Source of the DNA: Cyanophora paradoxa
Taxonomy: Eukaryota; Glaucocystophyceae; Cyanophorales; Cyanophoraceae
Assembly (NCBI GenBank): GCA_004431415.1
Contig: QPMI01000395.1
Coordinates: 186,001-250,000, forward strand
DNA length: 64,000 nucleotides
Reading direction: 5' to 3'
Shown here: positions 15,412 to 24,837 of the stretch, in pieces
How positions within the stretch are numbered: the stretch's first letter is position 1
How the letters are laid out: every line of letters begins with the position of its first letter
Notes under the pieces: generated by a model
Database searches by the model: none
The model's input: only the letters and a program-made list of their open reading frames with translations
What the model was told of the DNA's origin: nothing
Made by a program: the position numbers and the translations under genes

Positions 15412-16134
15412 TTACTCAACATCATTGAGGATCGCTTTATCACCGAGAATTTCTTTGGCTTTTGAGTTGTAGAAAAGTGCAGCCTCCTCCTTTGTGTTGC
15501 ACACTTTTCTCCACCGCTGTTTCTTATATGAAAAGCATCCTTCCCATTTTCCAGTCGCTGTTTCAGTTACACCACGAAATCCACTTGTATTCAGTGAGTA
15601 AAGAGGAGGTTTTGGTTTAATTTCAGGGTTTACCTCGTTCAAAACAGCAAGATCTCCAAATAGCTCTTTTGCTTTTTGGTTGTAAGCGGCAGCAGCTTCT
15701 TCTTTTGTATCAAACGTTCCCAAATTGTATGGGACACCACTTTTTTGAATATTTGCCCTGAACCGACCGGTTCTTTTCTCTTGGAAAACACCTTTGAAAC
15801 CAGTTTTGTTTCGTTTTCTCATACCTGTATTAAATACGCTGTCTTGCGGTGTTAAGAATCTAAGATTACAGCGACGATTATCGAGTTTGTCTCTACTGAT
15901 ATGATCAACAAAGTGCCCTTGTTGATGTCCGAAAATCCATTTGTGCATGTCGATGTTTTTCTTTACACCAGCAATGTAACCCCATGCATATCCCCGTTGG
16001 TTATGGTAATACCACTTGCTTATTTTCATGACATGATCATAATCGGCTTCATCTATAAGCGCATACTTGCCCTCGCCATGCTTTCCACACAAAGCGATTC
16101 GCCTGATCCCTTCCATTTGTTCGAGATACGCCAT
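15412..16134 (-). CDS. HNH homing endonuclease with two AP2 domains
   Basis: The N-terminal half has the HNH core DHISRDKLDNRRCNLRFLT preceded by MHKWIFG. Two AP2-type DNA-binding repeats follow: KTGFKGVFQEKRTGRFRA with GTFDTKEEAAAAYNQKAKELFG, and TSGFRGVTETATGKWEGCF with CNTKEEAALFYNSKAKEILGD. This is the usual layout of free-standing HNH-AP2 homing endonucleases in phages and algal viruses. It probably spreads itself by cutting related elements that lack it. It is inserted between the capsid and ATPase genes, normally close neighbours, and ends about 50 bp before the ATPase start. Confidence 0.92.
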   Translation of the reverse strand: MAYLEQMEGIRRIALCGKHGEGKYALIDEADYDHVMKISKWYYHNQRGYAWGYIAGVKKNIDMHKWIFGHQQGHFVDHISRDKLDNRRCNLRFLTPQDSVFNTGMRKRNKTGFKGVFQEKRTGRFRANIQKSGVPYNLGTFDTKEEAAAAYNQKAKELFGDLAVLNEVNPEIKPKPPLYSLNTSGFRGVTETATGKWEGCFSYKKQRWRKVCNTKEEAALFYNSKAKEILGDKAILNDVE

Positions 16135-16208
16135 TAAATCTTATAATCGTCTTGTCCTTAAATAGACAAAGGATTAAAAATGACATCAAATTTTGCCCGC
16201 GACAGTCC

Positions 16209-17657
16209 TCATGCCGTCACGCGAGACAATCCATTGGCATTCATCACAAGAATATTGTGGCAGTAAGCCGAGATCTGAACACCGACCTTTGTCCAGGTGG
16301 CGAGGGGTGTGCCATTGGGTGTGAGCAGCAGGAAGCTCGACGCGGATTGTGTTAGATCGACGTAGCCAGTCGCCTTCTCACCTTTGAGCGCCGCTTTACC
16401 ATCGAGGGCAAAGCAGAAGCCAGTGTAAATGGGGCGCTTGTTGCTATCGATCCAGTTGGTCATCTTGAATTTATCGGCGAGCTCCATAGCCGCAGATTGC
16501 AGCGGGACACCAGTGTTAGAATATAAGTAATTGTTGTTATTTAGAACTTGCATCACGACATTATCATCGAAGGCAAGGGTGCGGACAGTAGAGTGCCCTC
16601 CTTTATTATCGCCGAGTGCATTTTCGTCGCGAATCTTGACAACAAGTGCGTAAACAAGTCCAGAAATTTGAGATAGTGACAGGCGGAGACCGGAGCCGAG
16701 AGCTTGACCGGTATAATCCGCAAACTGAATATCAGTGTATGGGATGGCGATGCCAGAGGTCTTAACACGAGTAATGATTTCGCCCATCGTTTCCTCATCG
16801 ATGTTAACAGCATCCATAATAAGACGAGGGGTCGTCATTTCCAGATTCGCAAGTGCAGGTGTAGGTGTGAGAGCCGCACTATCGAAAATCGCAGTGGCAT
16901 TAGGGTGGGCTAAGGTCTTAATATTTCCGAAAGCAGCCGCAACAGCAAGCGTCGTCTCGCCATCAGTCGAATTGGCAGCAGTAATTGCAGTCGTGTTATT
17001 CTGAGCGTAAACGCCAGGAACCGCCGCAGTTTCGAGCAGCGCAGGGGTTTGGAAATATACTTCGACCGCGATTTCGGATGGGAGCGCACCGATGGGCACG
17101 CCAGCATCGAGGAAGCTTGGAATTCGCATGGTAAAAATGCCGCCAGCTTGGTTGCCGCCCTCTACCTTCGGTCCGAGATGTAGCCCATGCTTGCGCTTCT
17201 TTTGATCGAATTCAGCCGGAGTGTTAGCCAGGAAAGCGTAATCTACCAGTCGCTCAGCCGGAATAATTTGCTCATACGACCCGTATTTAATGCTGACTCG
17301 CTGAACAAACGAGCCAGGAAGCCCGCGGACGAATCCAGTATTGAATAGATCAGCCGAGCAGTCAGCAGAGGTCTTGGCGATGGCAGTCAGCGCCTTCGCC
17401 GATGGGATGGTAACTTGGAGGCTAATACCATTGCACCAATTGTAGCGAGGGAGATAGAAGACCACACGAGTGGTAGCACCAGTAGAGGAGAACAGATTGC
17501 CGGGATCCGCAATTGGGAGCACCTCCACACGAGAAGGCTTGAATTGTTTGTCCACACCCACGATAAATCCGCGATCCAAAAGCATGCTCTTGTAATCCTC
17601 CGGGGTTTCGAGGACGGATTTGAGCGTGAGGCGGCTAAGCGAGGTCGTGGGATCCAT
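16209..17657 (-). CDS. Probable double-jelly-roll major capsid protein
   Basis: The 482-residue length, beta-rich sequence and location between penton-like and ATPase genes fit the major capsid protein of Polinton-like viruses. Visible segments include VVFYLPRYNWCNGISLQVTIP, GSFVQRVSIKYGSYEQIIP and NWIDSNKRPIYTGF, consistent with two successive jelly-roll domains. No catalytic motif is present. The ATG at 17657 follows the TTTCTCAGC motif by about 20 nt. Identification rests on context and general sequence character; a structure prediction would settle it. Confidence 0.75.
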   Translation of the reverse strand: MDPTTSLSRLTLKSVLETPEDYKSMLLDRGFIVGVDKQFKPSRVEVLPIADPGNLFSSTGATTRVVFYLPRYNWCNGISLQVTIPSAKALTAIAKTSADCSADLFNTGFVRGLPGSFVQRVSIKYGSYEQIIPAERLVDYAFLANTPAEFDQKKRKHGLHLGPKVEGGNQAGGIFTMRIPSFLDAGVPIGALPSEIAVEVYFQTPALLETAAVPGVYAQNNTTAITAANSTDGETTLAVAAAFGNIKTLAHPNATAIFDSAALTPTPALANLEMTTPRLIMDAVNIDEETMGEIITRVKTSGIAIPYTDIQFADYTGQALGSGLRLSLSQISGLVYALVVKIRDENALGDNKGGHSTVRTLAFDDNVVMQVLNNNNYLYSNTGVPLQSAAMELADKFKMTNWIDSNKRPIYTGFCFALDGKAALKGEKATGYVDLTQSASSFLLLTPNGTPLATWTKVGVQISAYCHNILVMNANGLSRVTA

Positions 17658-17670
17658 ATTTCGTTTTTAT

Positions 17671-17692
17671 CTTCCGCTGAGAAATTTATTTT
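17671..17692 (-). promoter_or_regulatory. TTTCTCAGC-type upstream motif (capsid gene)
   Basis: The coding strand reads AAATAAATTTCTCAGCGGAA about 20 nt before the capsid ATG. It shares TTTCTCAGC with the 12990 gene and TTTCTCAG with the 5255 gene. Confidence 0.55.
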
Positions 17693-18977
17693 AGAAGAAC
17701 GGATTATTTTTTACAGCCACCCCGCTCAACGCATTCGTTAAATTGCCGCAATGCGGGTAGTCCTCATAGAGCATTTTCGCGAATCCCTTATTAACAATGC
17801 GCTGTAAATCGTCGTCGGGCTCATCCACTCCCATAGTAATTTCCAAAATGAATGTGTGCTCGCAGCTTCCGAGGAAATACCTATAACCGCTCTCCGTGAG
17901 AATTTGCACAGTTAAACTATCAAACGAAAGGCGCGTGTTAAAGTATTTCGTGAAAGCATCCGCCCCATAATTAATTAGCTCAGCATCAGCATAGGCTGTG
18001 CCTTTCGAAATCGGGATCTTAGCGAGGAATCCATTAGTAGCCTCGGTGCATGTCGTAAAAAGCGAGCAGTCCGGCTCTGTGATCTTTAAAACTATTGCAT
18101 TATCCGGTGTATAATCAGGGGCAGTGCCTCCGGCTATGCCTAAGACCAGAGCCGTCGAATTATAATTGCGGAATGCATCACCAGCTGAGTAAACGACACC
18201 GCTCCCAGCGAAGGCTGTGTAGCCCGATCCGTTGTATTGATCTATCATTATATTCTCTCTGATTGATGTAAACCCGAGAAGAGTCATCGTGCGATAGGCG
18301 AGCACCTTTCTCTCATTCGCAGTAGACCCAGTGGCATTACTCGGTCCATATTTCGTGAAAGCTATGTAGACATAATCACTCGAATAAAAGCATATGGCAT
18401 TTAATGTGCTCTCAAAACGACATCTCACCACCGGGTAAAAGGTTCCCCCTGTCGATGCGTAGCTTGGATTAATTTTTGTGTCGATCATATCCTTGATGTA
18501 GTTGCCAGTTCCATTTTTCGTTAAGATGTTATCGATTGCAGTGGCAAGGTCGGTTCCAGTCGAGTATGTGCCCGGAGGGATCGTAATTGCTACGTCTCTG
18601 TATCGGGTATATCTTCTGAAAGTGTTTAGGTAATCAGGCGGTATATAGTTGCCTTGGTCGCCAGCATCTATGGCTTTGTAAGCGTCATATATTGCAGTTG
18701 CCTGTGAATCTCTGATTTCCTGAGTGGCACCATTCAGCTGACCGCTCGAAAATCGGTAAGGAAATGATATGAAAATCGTATTAGCATCATCGGCTTTCGT
18801 TTCCCCGATCTCAGTATAGAATTGAGGGCTTGGAACCGTGGGAATCGTGTTGGAAAATTCGATCTGTCGCACAGCGATGCTCTTCACATTGTGGTATTGC
18901 TTTGGAAGGGTCACCTTATAGGAATGAGCCGAGCCCTCTGATCGATCACGGCTACTGATGCTGAGATACTCGCGCAT
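17691..18977 (-). CDS. Penton-like/minor capsid protein 1
   Basis: The true start is most likely the ATG at 18977 (MREYLSISSRDRSEGS, 428 residues), because that N-terminus matches the SRDR-type opening of viral minor capsid proteins. The longer frame would run into the next gene. The first ~60 residues (YKVTLPKQYHNVKSIAVRQI, EFSNTIP) align in pattern with the divergent gene at 19005, and both end in H-(S/T)-F-I-L-E. The fold is predicted beta-rich. It probably forms the penton or another vertex/minor capsid component; this is inferred from family pattern and location next to the capsid gene. Confidence 0.7.
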   Translation of the reverse strand: MREYLSISSRDRSEGSAHSYKVTLPKQYHNVKSIAVRQIEFSNTIPTVPSPQFYTEIGETKADDANTIFISFPYRFSSGQLNGATQEIRDSQATAIYDAYKAIDAGDQGNYIPPDYLNTFRRYTRYRDVAITIPPGTYSTGTDLATAIDNILTKNGTGNYIKDMIDTKINPSYASTGGTFYPVVRCRFESTLNAICFYSSDYVYIAFTKYGPSNATGSTANERKVLAYRTMTLLGFTSIRENIMIDQYNGSGYTAFAGSGVVYSAGDAFRNYNSTALVLGIAGGTAPDYTPDNAIVLKITEPDCSLFTTCTEATNGFLAKIPISKGTAYADAELINYGADAFTKYFNTRLSFDSLTVQILTESGYRYFLGSCEHTFILEITMGVDEPDDDLQRIVNKGFAKMLYEDYPHCGNLTNALSGVAVKNNPFF

Positions 18978-19004
18978 TTTATTCTTTATTAATAGGAAAT
19001 AAAA
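18978..19004. promoter_or_regulatory. 27-bp divergent intergenic between two penton-like genes
   Basis: An extremely A/T-rich 27-bp gap (TTTTATTCTTTATTAATAGG...) separates two divergent starts. Any promoter elements must be shared or overlap the coding regions. Confidence 0.5.
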
Positions 19005-19979
19005 ATGATTCGGAAGCCAGTTAACGATTTCTATAATGGCAAGTTTACGAGGGTCAATGTTAATATCGATTCTATTGAGCGCAGTGCAGGGCACCCGGGA
19101 GAATATACAGTAAAGCTTTCTCAGCGACTTCTGAACGTAAAAGGGGTGCGCATTGCGAGCGCCGAGCTCCCAAACACGATTTATGCTGTCACCGATAATT
19201 CCAGAGGCGTGACCATACAGGGAATGACGAACAGCATCACCTTTTCCCCTTTCCCTGATATAGGAAACTACACCCCCGCGATTTGGGGATATGGTAATAA
19301 GAACTTAGGCTATTCGGGCAGCTTTGTAGATGTGGATCCTCTCACAAGCGAAAGCGTCACAGTCTACTACAAGTGGCTCTATAATCCAGCGACTATGAAA
19401 ATTACGTTTTATTCGAGCATTCCCCTCGCACTGAGCTGTGCATATGACGACTTTGCAAGGTTCCATGGAATGATCAAAGGGGATATGTATCAAACAATTC
19501 CAGTTGGTGAGGGTTCAGAGCATCTCACGGTAGACTATTTACCCCTCACACCCAGCAATCCAAAATACTCATTTCTACAAGCCTATGAGGGCAAAACAAA
19601 ATACCCCGCCGGAATATCTGTGCTTCCATTCCCTCTCGAACATGCAGTGACCTTCCCAAATGCGATTAATCTAAATCCGACCCCCTATGTTTACCTACAA
19701 ATTAAAGAGTTTACTCCCTTTTACGACAGGTATATGGTAGCAGCAAAGACAGATGAGGGCGGAAATGCAAACCTCGCTAAGATCCCACTAACCAGCCCCT
19801 TGGGATCGTTTGTTTACTACCTGACATTCCGCAGAATCGATACTGTGGAGTTCTTTAATTCCCACGATCAGGCTTATGACATAGACACCCTCACAATTAA
19901 ATGGCTCGACGCCTACAATAATGTAGTCAACTTTAATGGCGTTAATCACAGCTTTATATTAGAGGTGCTATCGGGTTAA
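19005..19979 (+). CDS. Penton-like/minor capsid protein 2
   Basis: This 324-residue protein is a shorter relative of the divergent neighbour. It shares the NIDSIERS...YTVKLSQRLLNVKGVRIASAE opening, the ELPNTIYAV motif and the terminal NHSFILEVLSG. No signal peptide or membrane segment is seen. It is the first gene of the plus-strand structural module. It may be the actual penton or a vertex protein that anchors the spikes encoded downstream; this is inference. Confidence 0.65.
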   Translation: MIRKPVNDFYNGKFTRVNVNIDSIERSAGHPGEYTVKLSQRLLNVKGVRIASAELPNTIYAVTDNSRGVTIQGMTNSITFSPFPDIGNYTPAIWGYGNKNLGYSGSFVDVDPLTSESVTVYYKWLYNPATMKITFYSSIPLALSCAYDDFARFHGMIKGDMYQTIPVGEGSEHLTVDYLPLTPSNPKYSFLQAYEGKTKYPAGISVLPFPLEHAVTFPNAINLNPTPYVYLQIKEFTPFYDRYMVAAKTDEGGNANLAKIPLTSPLGSFVYYLTFRRIDTVEFFNSHDQAYDIDTLTIKWLDAYNNVVNFNGVNHSFILEVLSG

Positions 19980-19997
19980 AATAATCTTATATTACAA

Positions 19998-22900
19998 ATG
20001 AGTATCACGAATCTCCCCTTTATCACTCGGGAAACCTTGTATTTGGATGACGGTTTCGAGCTCAGCAGTAACATTACCGCTTCCAATGTGACCATATCTT
20101 CGAACCTTGTGGTAAAAGACTTTCTATTAAATCAGAGCAACCTTCAATATATCGATATCACCAGCAATCTCCCTTTTACCTATGGCACTGATAACTCAGC
20201 CCTCGTTATCTATCATGGGGGCTCACCTGTTGCATTCTTTGGCAGCAATTTCCCCACTGTGCGAACCTTCCAGCACGAAATCAATAAAGCCCGCCCCATC
20301 CCACTGACAGCTGTCGTCGAATGGGATCCTGTTAAATATTCGCAGAGCATCACAAGCAATATCACCCTCACTCGACCGCATTTAATTGATGTCATGGGGG
20401 TCGACCTTGTAAAGGAGTTTTATAGCGAGCGATTTACCAGAAATGAGCGAGATGTAGCCCAGGATCTCGAAATCTCGGGTTTATCAATAGCTACCGCAGC
20501 AAACACGGCAGGGCTCGCTGTTTTAACAGGGGCTATCACCATCACTGATGCGATCATGTATTTATCCCGCGATTTGGTGCCTTTGCTCAATCATCAATTT
20601 AATCTCGGGCAATCTAACACTGATGCTGTTAAGAAATGGCTCAATGTGTATGCCTATGATGGGTGGTTTGATGACTTGCACACGACTAACCTTTATAGCA
20701 CAACCTCAAAAACAAGTAATATAATCTTGCCTTTCAATCACTCAGTCCGACCTAATCAGATTCTTACCAATGATAATGCACTGATCAGCTACACCGACTA
20801 TAATAGTAACCTTTCCCGCTCAGTTTCGCGAACTGAGACCTACACTGTCGAGGGATACCCTCAGCAGCTCGCAAATGGGGTCTATGTCGCTTATGTAGGC
20901 AAACCTACATATACATTCACTTGGGATCAGTTGGGTGTCACAGGTTTCGAGACGAATATACCCACTGTTTCATTGGTGGATCACACTACTTATTATAATC
21001 CTATCTATAACAATAATGAATCTAATAAAGCATTTATCCAAAATGTCACCTCCACAGGGTTTCAGGTCTCGTTTGTCATTAACGAGACATACAATTTACT
21101 TATCATCCGAAACAACTCATTGAGTTCCGAAGCTACTATTAGTTTCACTCTCACCATCAATTACATTAGCCCTGTATTCGATAGCAAACCCAGAGTGAAG
21201 GTTTACCGAGATTTACAAGGTAGCAATATCGTGCCCTTCTCACAGAATTTCGATCTTGGGGCGAATTCTTTAAGGTGGAACACAGTTTACTCTTTGAGTG
21301 CAAACACCTGTAATATTGTAGTCGCAGGTTCATCGGCTACTATTGGAGATCTGACCGCCCCTTTTAAAAAGGAGTATCTTAAAGAGCTGTATATAACAAA
21401 GTCTGATTTACCAGATGCTATTTCGTTGGTGCTCTCCCCGACTCCCAGCATCTCATACCACAATGTGAAAGACACAAGTAATGTAGTGCGGAGTGGAAGC
21501 AAAGTATTCCAGGCATCCGAGATATCAGCATCAACATATAGATACCTTGCAGGGGTTCCAGCGAATTTTAATTTCACATTTGAGACACCTTTTGTTTCCC
21601 CTCCTACTATTGAAATAACAGACACGAATTTGTATGTGATCAATAATGGATCATCTACCTCTCTCAACAATGCGCCCCTTGGTTACTCTCCATTTGTCGC
21701 CACAAATATAACAACAACCGGCTTTACACTTGTCGGAAATGCAACAGTGACCTATGCTCTGTCAGGATATCCTGTTGGATTGTATTTTGCGAAGTTTAAT
21801 CTTACTCCAATCCCACCTGTGTCCCTTTCTCCTCCCTTTACTATCAGTTGGAAGGCAACAGGAACAATACCTCGGTTTGACTCCGAAGATCGATTAAAAA
21901 TAAGGTATCCTCTCGATGTGACCGACCTCCATACTACGAGAATAAATGGGCAGAATTTCGTATTTAATGGAACCAATGCTACTCTGATCGATAATCGAGT
22001 GACGAATAATTACTTTTTCGATTCTCGATATATTAATACTTGCAACATTGTCATACAGAACACGTTTGAGAATCGCAGTAAGACCTTAACAGTCACCTTG
22101 CCCACTCATTCGAATGTCTCAGATGGATTTCACTATTACCTGTTCAATCGCAATTACACCTCTTATATTCCATATCCTTCTGAGACTGTCAACATGAGCT
22201 ATCCCAGAGTTACCCTTACATCGACCAATGCTGACTTCTTTGGATCCACGGACTTTATGACCTTCTTTGCTTTTACATCCTCTACTGATGGGCTCTTAGT
22301 TTATTACACTTTCAGGTATGATGCTGTTTGGACTCAGCTTGACAGCCACCCAAACACTGATGTGATCACAGCAGGTGATAAGAAATATATAAAAACCGCT
22401 TCCCCATGGGTTTGCACTGTCCGGCTCGATGACAGATATACTCCTAACCTAAATAACATTGGATTGCACTCGACATGCAATATTTATGTGCAAGGTGCAA
22501 TTTCGGCTACCAAATATTTCGAGGGTGGAAATTGTGATACAGGACATAGGTTGCTATCGCGAAATGGATTCTTTGAGTCATTCAGTGGGACGGCTCTACC
22601 GCCCTTTATCAGGGACACAGTCTATGATACCACATGCAATATTTGGGTGTGTCGCTCTGTGAGCAATCCGCCTGTGACAAAGGAATTATATAAATACCTG
22701 TCAGATACCTATGGTGCAATTACAGGGTCTTCAACAGGAAATCCAGCAACGGCTCCCATCGTGTTTGCAAATGCATACACAGCGCCGACATCATTAGCAG
22801 GGTCGACAGAGCCGCCACCAAACGATCCCAATCCGAACCAGCCTAACCCAGATCCCGATTCAAAAGATCCCCCTACAACTAATCCAGATCCAAACACGAC

Positions 22901-23324
22901 ACCTAATAATCCCTCAAATCCTACAAATCCAGTCGGATCGCCAGGAATGGATCCCGGGACGTTAGTGCTTCTCATTCTCTTGCCAATTCTCGGTGCCCTT
23001 GGACTTGTGCTTGCATACAAATTCCGAGCTTTATGTTGTGCTTGCATAGACAGAACCATTGCAGGTGCAGGTAATAAATACTCGGTGCCAGAAATGAATG
23101 TGACCCAAACAGCCGAAGGAGATGTGGGGTTAGAGGTGAGGTCAGCCGAGGGGCATGGTCTTAGTGTTGTGAGAACTGATCAACCACCAGCAAGTAGGGC
23201 AGCACCCAAAAAATCACGAGCAGAACGAATGGCTGAATCAATAATGAATGAAAATGCAGACTTTATGTCGGAGATTGCACAACGAGAGGGCAGAACATAC
23301 GAGCTTCTCCCAATGCGACCTTAA
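19998..23324 (+). CDS. Large membrane-anchored spike protein, 1108 aa
   Basis: This is a long Asn/Ser/Thr-rich protein with many N-glycosylation-type sites and recurring T-C-N-I-(V/Y/W) words (NTCNIVV, NTCNIVI, STCNIYV, TTCNIWV), suggesting repeated beta modules of a fibre shaft. Residues about 935-985 are a Pro/Asn/Asp-rich stalk. Residues about 988-1008 are a strong transmembrane helix (LVLLILLPILGALGLVLAY) followed by a Cys cluster (LCCACIDR) and a ~100-residue polar tail. No N-terminal signal peptide is visible. It may be a virion spike anchored in a membrane, or a cell-surface protein of infected cells. The family is not recognised. Confidence 0.75.
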   Translation: MSITNLPFITRETLYLDDGFELSSNITASNVTISSNLVVKDFLLNQSNLQYIDITSNLPFTYGTDNSALVIYHGGSPVAFFGSNFPTVRTFQHEINKARPIPLTAVVEWDPVKYSQSITSNITLTRPHLIDVMGVDLVKEFYSERFTRNERDVAQDLEISGLSIATAANTAGLAVLTGAITITDAIMYLSRDLVPLLNHQFNLGQSNTDAVKKWLNVYAYDGWFDDLHTTNLYSTTSKTSNIILPFNHSVRPNQILTNDNALISYTDYNSNLSRSVSRTETYTVEGYPQQLANGVYVAYVGKPTYTFTWDQLGVTGFETNIPTVSLVDHTTYYNPIYNNNESNKAFIQNVTSTGFQVSFVINETYNLLIIRNNSLSSEATISFTLTINYISPVFDSKPRVKVYRDLQGSNIVPFSQNFDLGANSLRWNTVYSLSANTCNIVVAGSSATIGDLTAPFKKEYLKELYITKSDLPDAISLVLSPTPSISYHNVKDTSNVVRSGSKVFQASEISASTYRYLAGVPANFNFTFETPFVSPPTIEITDTNLYVINNGSSTSLNNAPLGYSPFVATNITTTGFTLVGNATVTYALSGYPVGLYFAKFNLTPIPPVSLSPPFTISWKATGTIPRFDSEDRLKIRYPLDVTDLHTTRINGQNFVFNGTNATLIDNRVTNNYFFDSRYINTCNIVIQNTFENRSKTLTVTLPTHSNVSDGFHYYLFNRNYTSYIPYPSETVNMSYPRVTLTSTNADFFGSTDFMTFFAFTSSTDGLLVYYTFRYDAVWTQLDSHPNTDVITAGDKKYIKTASPWVCTVRLDDRYTPNLNNIGLHSTCNIYVQGAISATKYFEGGNCDTGHRLLSRNGFFESFSGTALPPFIRDTVYDTTCNIWVCRSVSNPPVTKELYKYLSDTYGAITGSSTGNPATAPIVFANAYTAPTSLAGSTEPPPNDPNPNQPNPDPDSKDPPTTNPDPNTTPNNPSNPTNPVGSPGMDPGTLVLLILLPILGALGLVLAYKFRALCCACIDRTIAGAGNKYSVPEMNVTQTAEGDVGLEVRSAEGHGLSVVRTDQPPASRAAPKKSRAERMAESIMNENADFMSEIAQREGRTYELLPMRP

Positions 23325-23353
23325 TTTTTGTAGAATGCCATAATAGAGAAATA

Positions 23354-24817
23354 ATGACGGAACCCATAGTAGAAACGACAGTAAAGAATGCTGTATTGGA
23401 TAATCAATTTTATATAACCCATGCCAATATACCCAGTGAATCCAATGACCTAATTGTTAATCTAAAAGGCTATGTGATGGGAGCTATGGCTTCTAACCTA
23501 TGGAATGACATTTTCGGTTACGAGTTTGGTCACATCTATGACATTGCAAATGGGATTGGCTATGTGGATGCAATGGCAGGCACAGCCTTTCGCAATTTAA
23601 ATTGCAACTGTGTGGGTGGGTGGATGTTTCAGATCTGTTCAAATGTCGATCCTACTATTGATCCCGCCACGATTACTTTTGATTGCAATCTGTATGCCCC
23701 CAAAACCATTTTTTCTATCACTTGCAATCTCGTTAATTCGGATGTGCCCATAGTAGCACCTGTAATAGGTGCATCAAATATGTATATCCAAAGAAATCCG
23801 GTCGTGCATACAGGTGCCGAATTTATATTGGGCGACAACACCCCAATTAGTCGACTCGAATTGCCCACGAATTTCACCTTTAATCTCGTGGATGAGTTCC
23901 CTAACAGTCAAAGTCTTATGTATTTCACCTCTGAAAATCGCCTTTCGGGTGCATTCTCACCAATCGAGCTGTCTATACCAAAGCAAAAGGTGAGCTATAA
24001 GGAGCTCACAGATGTCCCGGCGGGTTTTAGTGGAAAGTGGAGTGATATCATTCAGAAGCCGACTTGGAGTAGTGTAGCATACACAGGAAATTACTATGAT
24101 TTAGTAGGAACTCCCGATTTCACAAGCTATATACCTCGTTGGATCGATCAAGGTGTAATTATATCAGAATCTACACTCCCTTTCAATGGGACATGGGATA
24201 GGTTATTTACTAAGCCGAATTTGCATGCTGTTGCCACAAGTGGTGACTACAACGATTTAACTAACACCCCTATTGCACCGACCTTGCATGCTGTGGCTAC
24301 AAGTGGGAGCTATACAGATTTAGTTAATACACCTAACCTCCACGCTGTGGCTACAAGTGGAAATTATGATGATCTGATTAACACACCTACTTCGCCACCC
24401 ACTCACAATCACAGCATAGAGTTGCTCACGAATTTCGGTAATTATGTGAATCCAAATGCATATGTGCAACAAGGGACAGCGGATGTAGTTATACCTAATC
24501 AAGTTTATACAGTAGGGCAAGTGTTTACAGCATCAGGAACCGTTACATTTTCTACCCCATATTATAGTGATCCAATAGTTAATGCTACTCTCGAAAACAG
24601 TATTATTTTAACAAGTGTCGATTTCACCAATAGCATATATCTCTCTGCTGAATATCAGTTCGGGAATCGCATTGGGTTCAAAAATAAATTCACTTGGATT
24701 GCTATATTTACTTGTTATTCGGCAATCAATTATACGAATGTGCCCCAAAACGAAAGAACCCTTAAACTCCATTGGATTGCTGTCGGACCTCTCCAAAACA
24801 ATAATATTCTCACGTAA
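23354..24817 (+). CDS. Fibre protein with LHAVATSG repeats, 487 aa
   Basis: Residues about 288-350 contain three close copies of LHAVATSG(D/S/N)Y(N/T/D)DL(T/V/I)NTP. A more degenerate copy (SSVAYTGNYYDLVGTP) lies upstream. This repeat type occurs in tail fibres of phages and some large algal viruses. The C-terminal ~110 residues look like a beta knob. No membrane segment is seen. It is probably a receptor-binding fibre, cotranscribed with the spike gene 29 bp upstream. Confidence 0.75.
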   Translation: MTEPIVETTVKNAVLDNQFYITHANIPSESNDLIVNLKGYVMGAMASNLWNDIFGYEFGHIYDIANGIGYVDAMAGTAFRNLNCNCVGGWMFQICSNVDPTIDPATITFDCNLYAPKTIFSITCNLVNSDVPIVAPVIGASNMYIQRNPVVHTGAEFILGDNTPISRLELPTNFTFNLVDEFPNSQSLMYFTSENRLSGAFSPIELSIPKQKVSYKELTDVPAGFSGKWSDIIQKPTWSSVAYTGNYYDLVGTPDFTSYIPRWIDQGVIISESTLPFNGTWDRLFTKPNLHAVATSGDYNDLTNTPIAPTLHAVATSGSYTDLVNTPNLHAVATSGNYDDLINTPTSPPTHNHSIELLTNFGNYVNPNAYVQQGTADVVIPNQVYTVGQVFTASGTVTFSTPYYSDPIVNATLENSIILTSVDFTNSIYLSAEYQFGNRIGFKNKFTWIAIFTCYSAINYTNVPQNERTLKLHWIAVGPLQNNNILT

Positions 24818-24837
24818 TTATAAAGAACAATCAAACC

